In this document: one piece after another, positions 60,093 to 64,000 of the stretch | Position numbering within the stretch: position 1 is the stretch's first letter | Layout: every line of letters begins with the position of its first letter | Source of the DNA: Streptomyces uncialis | Lineage (GTDB): Bacteria > Actinomycetota > Actinomycetes > Streptomycetales > Streptomycetaceae | NCBI RefSeq assembly: GCF_036250755.1 | Contig: NZ_CP109583.1 | Location: 7,930,001 to 7,994,000 of the forward strand | Direction: 5' to 3' | Length of the DNA stretch: 64,000 nt | Position numbers and translations under genes: made by a program | The notes under the pieces: generated by a model | What the model saw: the letters and a program-made list of their open reading frames with translations, nothing else | Told to the model about the DNA's origin: nothing | Database searches by the model: none

Positions 60093-61079
60093 ATGAATGT
60101 GAACTCCGCACGCGGGTCGCTGTCCGCCGCCTTCGCCTGTGTCCTGGTCGGCGGCTCCTTCACCGCCAACAGCCTGCTGGGCGAGTACCCCTACGCGGGC
60201 GGACAGTTCCTCCGGTACGGACTCGCCTTCCTGCTGCTGATCCCGCTGGTGGGCCGGGGCGCCATGGCCGCCGTCCGGCGTCTGGGACCCCGCCAGTGGG
60301 CACGCCTGTGCCTGCTCGCGGCCGTCGGCATGGTCGGCTTCAACCTCGCGGTGCTCGCGGCGGAGCGCACCGCCGAACCGGCCGTGCCCGGCGTCCTCGT
60401 GGGCTGCGCGCCGGTCGTCGTCGCCGTCCTCGTCCCCCTCCTCGACGGCCGCCGCCCGCGCCGGATCGTGCTGTACGGCGCGCTGCTCGTCGCGGCGGGC
60501 GCGTTCACCGTGCAGGGCTGGGGGCGCACCGACACGGCCGGGATCGCGTTCTCCGTCTGCGCGCTGCTCGGGGAGGTCGGGTTCGCGGTGATCGCCGTCC
60601 CGCTGCTGCGCCCGCTGGGACCCCGGCTGCTGACCGCGGTGGTCTGCGCGGTGGCCGCCGCCGAGTCGGCGCTCGTCGGGCTGCTCGCCGACGGGGGTGA
60701 CTGGCTGCGGGTCCCGGACACCACGGAGACGCTGGTGCTCCTGTGGCAGGCGGTGGTCGTCACCGTGGTCGGCTTCATCTGCTGGTACCTGGGTGTGCAG
60801 CGCATCGGCGCGGAGCGCGCGACGCTGTTCTCCGGCCTCATCCCGGTCGCCGCCGCCTGCACGGCCCCCCTGGTCGGCGCAGGCGGCTACGGGGCCGCCC
60901 AGGCCGCCGGAAGCGCCCTCGTGGCGGCGGGGGTGGCCCTGGGCGCCGGGGCGTTCGGCGGTCGCGGGGCCCGGCGGCCGGCCGGCCGCGGTGCGCCGAC
61001 CGGCGGCCGGGACGGCACACGCGCCCGGCTCGGGTCCCTCCCGCGCGGCGGGCGGCCGGGCGGCGACGGCGGGCACTGA
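60093..61079 (+). CDS. EamA/DMT-family transporter
   Basis: 328 residues with ten predicted transmembrane helices and the duplicated EamA architecture: LSAAFACVLVGGSFTANSLL, YPYAGGQFLRYGLAFLLLIPLV, AVPGVLVGCAPVVVAVLVPLL, then WQAVVVTVVGFICWYLGVQRIGAERATLFSGLIPVAA (the typical second-half motif). Probably exports amino acids or metabolites. Divergent from the MocR regulator, which is likely to control it. The C-terminal 45 residues are an Arg/Gly-rich cytoplasmic tail. ATG 60093. Confidence 0.92.
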   Translation: MNVNSARGSLSAAFACVLVGGSFTANSLLGEYPYAGGQFLRYGLAFLLLIPLVGRGAMAAVRRLGPRQWARLCLLAAVGMVGFNLAVLAAERTAEPAVPGVLVGCAPVVVAVLVPLLDGRRPRRIVLYGALLVAAGAFTVQGWGRTDTAGIAFSVCALLGEVGFAVIAVPLLRPLGPRLLTAVVCAVAAAESALVGLLADGGDWLRVPDTTETLVLLWQAVVVTVVGFICWYLGVQRIGAERATLFSGLIPVAAACTAPLVGAGGYGAAQAAGSALVAAGVALGAGAFGGRGARRPAGRGAPTGGRDGTRARLGSLPRGGRPGGDGGH

Positions 61080-61273
61080 CCCCCTCGCCGCCCCTCGCCG
61101 CTCGCGGCCCCCCTGCCGCCCGCCACCCGAGCGGGTTCGCGGTGGAGATGTGCCGCTGTCACCTACCGATGGGTAGCCCGCAGGACCGGCAGGGCCGGAA
61201 ATCCCACCCCGCGCGGTCCGGAGGCCGAAATGCGAGGTGGACAGGGGGGTGCGCCTCGGGATGGGATGGGGAG

Positions 61274-62155
61274 GTGGCTGCCGACACCGCGACCGACGTC
61301 TTCGAGGAACACCGCTCCGTGCTGCTGGGAGTGGCCTACCGCATGCTCGGCCGGGTGGCCGACGCCGAGGACGTCGTCCAGGACGCGTGGCTGCGCTGGG
61401 CGGCCGCCGACCGCGGTGACGTACGCGAGCCGCGCGGCTTCCTGGTCCGGGTCACCACCCGTCTCGCGATCGACCGGCTGCGGCACGTCCAGTCGCGCCG
61501 GGAGGCGTACGTCGGCCCCTGGCTGCCCGAACCACTGGTGACGGACCACACGGCGGCCGTCCCCGACGGCGCCGACCGTGTGGTGCTCGCCGACTCCGTC
61601 TCGATCGCCGTCCTCGTGGTCCTGGAGTCGCTGTCCCCCCTGGAGCGGGCGGTGTTCGTCCTGCGGGAGGCGTTCGGGTACCCGTACGCCGATATCGCCG
61701 TCACCCTCGACCGCTCCGAATCCGCCGTCCGGCAGCTCGCGGGCCGGGCGCGCAAACACGTCGGGGAGGGCAGGCCGCGCTTCGACGTGGACCCCGCCGA
61801 ACAGCGCGACCTCACCGAACGCTTCCTGGCCGCGGCCGCCGACGGCGACATCGGGCGGCTGCTGTCGCTGCTGGCTCCCGACGCGAGCCTGGTGGGCGAC
61901 AGCGGGGGCAAGAGCAAGGCGCCCCTGCGGATCATCGAGACCGCCGCGAAGGTGGCCCGCTTCCTGGCGGGCGCCGCGCGCAAGGGCGTCGACGAGCACA
62001 CGACCTTCGAGACGCTCGAACTCAACGGGGCGGTCGCGATCCTCGCACGGTACGACGGCAAGCCCGACGCCGTGTTCCAACTGGACGTCGCCGACGGCCG
62101 CGTTCAGCGCGTCTACGTCATCCGCAATCCGGACAAGCTCGTCTCCCTGGGCTGA
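61274..62155 (+). CDS. ECF41-type RNA polymerase sigma factor
   Basis: 293 residues. Sigma-2 region (FEEHRSVLLGVAYRMLGRVADAEDVVQDAWLRW) and sigma-4 (SPLERAVFVLREAFGYPYADIAVTLDRSESAVRQL) are followed by a SnoaL-like C-terminal extension with GDSGGKSKA (DGGGK-type motif) and the terminal RNPDKL, both hallmarks of the ECF41/SigJ group, whose extension controls its own activity. Start GTG 61274; GGGGAGG lies directly against it, so the exact start is uncertain. No carboxymuconolactone-decarboxylase/oxidoreductase partner gene is adjacent, which is unusual. Confidence 0.92.
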   Translation: MAADTATDVFEEHRSVLLGVAYRMLGRVADAEDVVQDAWLRWAAADRGDVREPRGFLVRVTTRLAIDRLRHVQSRREAYVGPWLPEPLVTDHTAAVPDGADRVVLADSVSIAVLVVLESLSPLERAVFVLREAFGYPYADIAVTLDRSESAVRQLAGRARKHVGEGRPRFDVDPAEQRDLTERFLAAAADGDIGRLLSLLAPDASLVGDSGGKSKAPLRIIETAAKVARFLAGAARKGVDEHTTFETLELNGAVAILARYDGKPDAVFQLDVADGRVQRVYVIRNPDKLVSLG

Positions 62156-62343
62156 ATCCGGCATCACGCGACACCCTGCTCCGCCGTACGACGGGCCCCT
62201 GACCTCGTGCGAAAGGTAAAGGTTTCGCCATGTGACCGAGCCTGTACGCGATGTGACAAGCGCCTTACAGGCGTGTGAGCATCGCTAACGACTCATGAAT
62301 GTTGTCCTGCGCGGGCCGAACGCGCGCCCGCACGGTTTCAGTA

Positions 62344-62357
62344 TTGGTCTTGACCAA
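62344..62357. promoter_or_regulatory. dre-like palindrome (DasR/NagR type)
   Basis: TTGGTCTTGACCAA is a 14-bp inverted repeat with the core TGGTCTNGACCA of DasR-responsive elements (consensus as I recall it, ACTGGTCTAGACCACT). It overlaps the -35 of the promoter that drives the GntR gene, a position typical of repression. Confidence 0.7.
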
Positions 62358-62378
62358 GGGTGGGCGGCGCCCTATCGT
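62350..62378 (+). promoter_or_regulatory. Promoter of the GntR gene
   Basis: -35 TTGACC (62350-62355), 17-bp spacer, -10 TATCGT (62373-62378), close to the principal sigma-factor consensus. The -35 lies inside the dre-like palindrome. The predicted leader is about 70 nt before GTG 62456. Confidence 0.65.
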
Positions 62379-62455
62379 CGCAGTGATAGTGCAGGAACCT
62401 TTAATAAACAAGGGCGCTAAAACGCTTCTGGGACACGGCGATTGCGGAGGACAGG

Positions 62456-63217
62456 GTGGGGACCACGCAACTGGAGACGGTGCCGGAGCCCAAGTACTGG
62501 CACCTGAAGACCGTGCTCACCGAGGCACTCGACTCGGAGTTCACGGTGGGCGAGATCCTGCCCAACGAACGCGATCTCGCGGCCCGCTTCGGCGTCGCCC
62601 GCGCGACGCTCCGGCAGGCCCTCGAACAGCTCGAACTCGAAGGGCGGCTCCAGCGCCGCCGCGGGGTCGGCACCACCGTCGCGCCTCCGCGCGTGGGGGT
62701 GGCCGTCGGCTCCGACGACCAGGACTGGCCCGGCGTGCTCGGCGACGCCTGGCAGACCGTCGGCAGCGAGTCCGATGTGCCGCCGCCCGCGGTGGCCCGG
62801 ATGCTGGAGTCCGGTACGGACGAGACGGTGCACATCGTGCGGCGCAGCCGGGTGTCGAACGGACAGCCCGTCGCCGCGGAACTGCTCTACATCCCGGGCG
62901 CCTCGGTGCCCGACCTCTCAGGGATCGAGAACCCCTCGGGCACGGCACGCGCGCGTGGTGTGCTGCGGGAGCTCCAGCGGCTCGGACTCGAAGGCCAGGA
63001 CCGTGCCGTCGAGCTGGGATCGGCGCGCGCGGCCGACGCCAAGGAACTCGACCGGCTGCCCGGATCGCCCGTCCTCGTCGTCACCACCCGGTTCTTCGCC
63101 GGGGGACGCACGGCGGCGGTGTCCGTCGCGACGTACCGTGCCGACACCTGCCGGCTCACCTTCGGTGACTCCGGCGGCGTCGAGATACACCACGGACCGG
63201 AGCGACGCGCCTCCTGA
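62456..63217 (+). CDS. GntR-family regulator (UTRA type, DasR/NagR-like)
   Basis: 253 residues. N-terminal winged helix (PKYWHLKTVLTEALDSEFTVGEILPNERDLAARFGVARATLRQALEQLELEGRLQRRRGVGTTVAP) and C-terminal UTRA domain (ETVHIVRRSRVSNGQPVAAELLYIP, GSPVLVVTTRFFAGGRTAAVSVATYRAD). This is the architecture of DasR/NagR, which respond to phosphorylated amino sugars. Starts GTG 62456 with GGAGG upstream. A dre-like site overlaps its promoter, suggesting autoregulation or control by DasR. Followed by a 20-bp terminator stem. Confidence 0.93.
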   Translation: MGTTQLETVPEPKYWHLKTVLTEALDSEFTVGEILPNERDLAARFGVARATLRQALEQLELEGRLQRRRGVGTTVAPPRVGVAVGSDDQDWPGVLGDAWQTVGSESDVPPPAVARMLESGTDETVHIVRRSRVSNGQPVAAELLYIPGASVPDLSGIENPSGTARARGVLRELQRLGLEGQDRAVELGSARAADAKELDRLPGSPVLVVTTRFFAGGRTAAVSVATYRADTCRLTFGDSGGVEIHHGPERRAS

Positions 63218-63225
63218 CCGACCGA

Positions 63226-63275
63226 CGCGGGGCCCCACGCGGGTGGTTCACACCACACCCGCGTGGGGCCCCGCG
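63226..63275 (+). terminator. Terminator after the GntR gene
   Basis: Perfect 20-bp stem: 63226-63245 (starts CGCGGGGCCCCACGCGGGTG) pairs with 63256-63275; 10-nt loop GTTCACACCA, followed by CTGTTT. It ends GntR transcription and, being symmetric, could also stop the convergent ROK gene. Confidence 0.92.
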
Positions 63276-63338
63276 CTGTTTGTCCGCACCACGCCGGACC
63301 GCCCGGGCGGACCTCGGCCGCCGCCCGGTGCACCGCCA

Positions 63339-63420
63339 CCGGTCCACCGCCGCCCGGTCCGCGGCCACGCGGTCCGCAGCCACGCGGTCCGCCGGCGCCC
63401 GGTCTACCGCCGCGCGGTCA
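63339..63420. repeat. 15-bp tandem repeats at the ROK 3' end
   Basis: Five consecutive degenerate 15-bp units (CCGGTCCACCGCCGC, CCGGTCCGCGGCCAC, GCGGTCCGCAGCCAC, GCGGTCCGCCGGCGC, CCGGTCTACCGCCGC) at 63339-63413, plus a partial sixth. The array covers the stop codon of the ROK gene and its downstream flank. Confidence 0.85.
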
Positions 63421-64000
63421 CCGTGCTCTCCACGGCGAACAACTGCTCCTCCACATGATCCAGGGCGAGCCGCAGCGCACCCGTGGCGACCGCGGCCTCA
63501 CCGAGCATCGACAGCGCCACCCGCGGCGGCCGCAGACAGTACCGCTCCAGCTCCTGGCGCAACGGCACCAGCACACCGTCCAGCCCCGCCGCCCAGCCCC
63601 CCACGACGACCACCTCCGGGTCCAGGGCCAGCACCAGCGCCATCACGTCGTGCACCAGCCGCCTGATGAAACGATCCACCGCCGCGCGGGCGTTCTCGTC
63701 GCCCCCGCGCGCGTGGGCGAAGACCTCCGCGACGGCCTGCTCGTCGAGCGGGTGCAGCGGCTCGCCGGTGGTGGACAGCAACACCTCCGGCGTGGCCTCA
63801 CGCCCCAGCAGATGCAGCGCCCCGATCTCCCCGGCCGCGCCCCCGAAGCCCCGGTGCAGCCGTCCGCCGATCAGTGAACCGGCACCCGGGCTGAGGCCCG
63901 CCAGGACGAAGACCACATCGTCCGACTCGGTCGCGGCACCCTTCCAGTGTTCGGCCACCGCAGCGGTGTTGGCGTCGTTCTCGACGAGAACCGGACATTT
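63404..64000 (-). CDS. ROK-family protein, partial (5' end beyond window)
   Basis: At least 198 residues; the gene continues past 64000. Recognisable ROK segments are LVENDANTAAVAEHWKGAA (catalytic/sugar-binding loop, partly upstream of the in-frame GTG 63958), VVFVLAGLSPGAGSLIGG, GGAAGEIGALHLLG and ALDPEVVVVGGWAAGLDGVLVPL. The zinc motif CxCGxxGC that normally follows AGExGH is absent (GALHLLGREATPEVLLS), so it is probably a regulator-type ROK or a kinase that has lost zinc. It is convergent with the GntR/dre locus, consistent with amino-sugar metabolism or control. Confidence 0.85.
   Translation of the reverse strand, partial: KCPVLVENDANTAAVAEHWKGAATESDDVVFVLAGLSPGAGSLIGGRLHRGFGGAAGEIGALHLLGREATPEVLLSTTGEPLHPLDEQAVAEVFAHARGGDENARAAVDRFIRRLVHDVMALVLALDPEVVVVGGWAAGLDGVLVPLRQELERYCLRPPRVALSMLGEAAVATGALRLALDHVEEQLFAVESTVTARR

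Larger units (their letters stand above)
62156..62455. other. Intergenic region upstream of the GntR gene
   Basis: 300 bp, less GC-rich than average, including TTTAATAAACAAGGGC at 62400-62415. It contains the dre-like site and promoter at 62344-62378 and small inverted repeats near 62209-62228 (GCGAAA/TTTCGC) and 62259-62274 (GCGCCTTACAGGCG-like). No gene seen. Confidence 0.5.

Overview
The window is uniformly GC-rich actinobacterial DNA. GTG and TTG starts are frequent, ATGA/GTGA gene overlaps are common, and the gene content matches a Streptomyces chromosome: tuf3-type EF-Tu, ECF41 sigma factor, high-affinity actinobacterial [NiFe] hydrogenase, XRE-cupin and MocR regulators, and intergenic repeats built on GGGGCGCGGGGAACTGCGC. 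I found 58 genes or gene fragments. I saw no tRNA or rRNA gene, no CRISPR array, no insertion sequence and no phage module. The last gene runs off the right edge.

Layout: 1-8.5 kb holds ung, a helical-repeat protein, a small lipoprotein, a DinB-like protein, a TetR regulator divergent from an FAD monooxygenase/oxidoreductase pair (with twin operator palindromes), lnt, an NTF2-like protein and a 58-residue small protein. 8.9-17.4 kb holds a MerR-HEAT fusion with a HEAT partner behind a MerR-type operator, a large secreted hydrolase, uppP, a second FAD monooxygenase and a TVP38-type membrane protein. 17.4-25.6 kb holds tuf3 with a strikingly structured leader and a strong terminator, a spermidine-synthase-like protein, an MFS transporter, a membrane-anchored hypothetical, a hotdog thioesterase, two hexapeptide-repeat proteins and an XRE-cupin regulator. 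25.56-26.11 kb is a noncoding repeat block. A CoA-binding protein and a YigZ-family protein follow.

27.3-40.7 kb is one 13.4 kb minus-strand operon of 14 genes for a cytoplasmic, group 1h-like (high-affinity, actinobacterial-type) [NiFe] hydrogenase. The order is small subunit, large subunit, NifU-like protein, DUF5947, DUF6084, an uncharacterised 534-residue protein, maturation protease, a 34-residue small protein, then hypA-hypB-hypF-hypC-hypD-hypE. Most junctions overlap. The small subunit has CxxD where most hydrogenases have CxxC at the proximal cluster. The Hyp proteins build and insert the NiFe(CN)2CO centre, and the four or five accessory proteins between structural and hyp genes are largely unexplained.

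41.2-64 kb holds sbcD-sbcC, an Lrp/rhodanese divergent pair, an ATP-grasp gene next to a short ATP-grasp-like remnant, a DUF885 protein, a membrane-anchored hypothetical, an Lrp/PLP-enzyme divergent pair, a membrane-ACT-GNAT fusion, a SWIM zinc-finger/DUF6493 pair, a MocR regulator divergent from an EamA transporter (with GTGGNCC boxes), an ECF41 sigma factor, a DasR-like GntR regulator with a dre-like site over its promoter, and a partial ROK gene.

The most unusual signal is the roughly 230-nt leader of tuf3. It has two perfect interleaved inverted repeats (order a-b-a'-b', 10 and 11 bp) that can form either two mutually exclusive hairpins or an H-type pseudoknot. They are preceded by a composite hairpin and followed by another hairpin.
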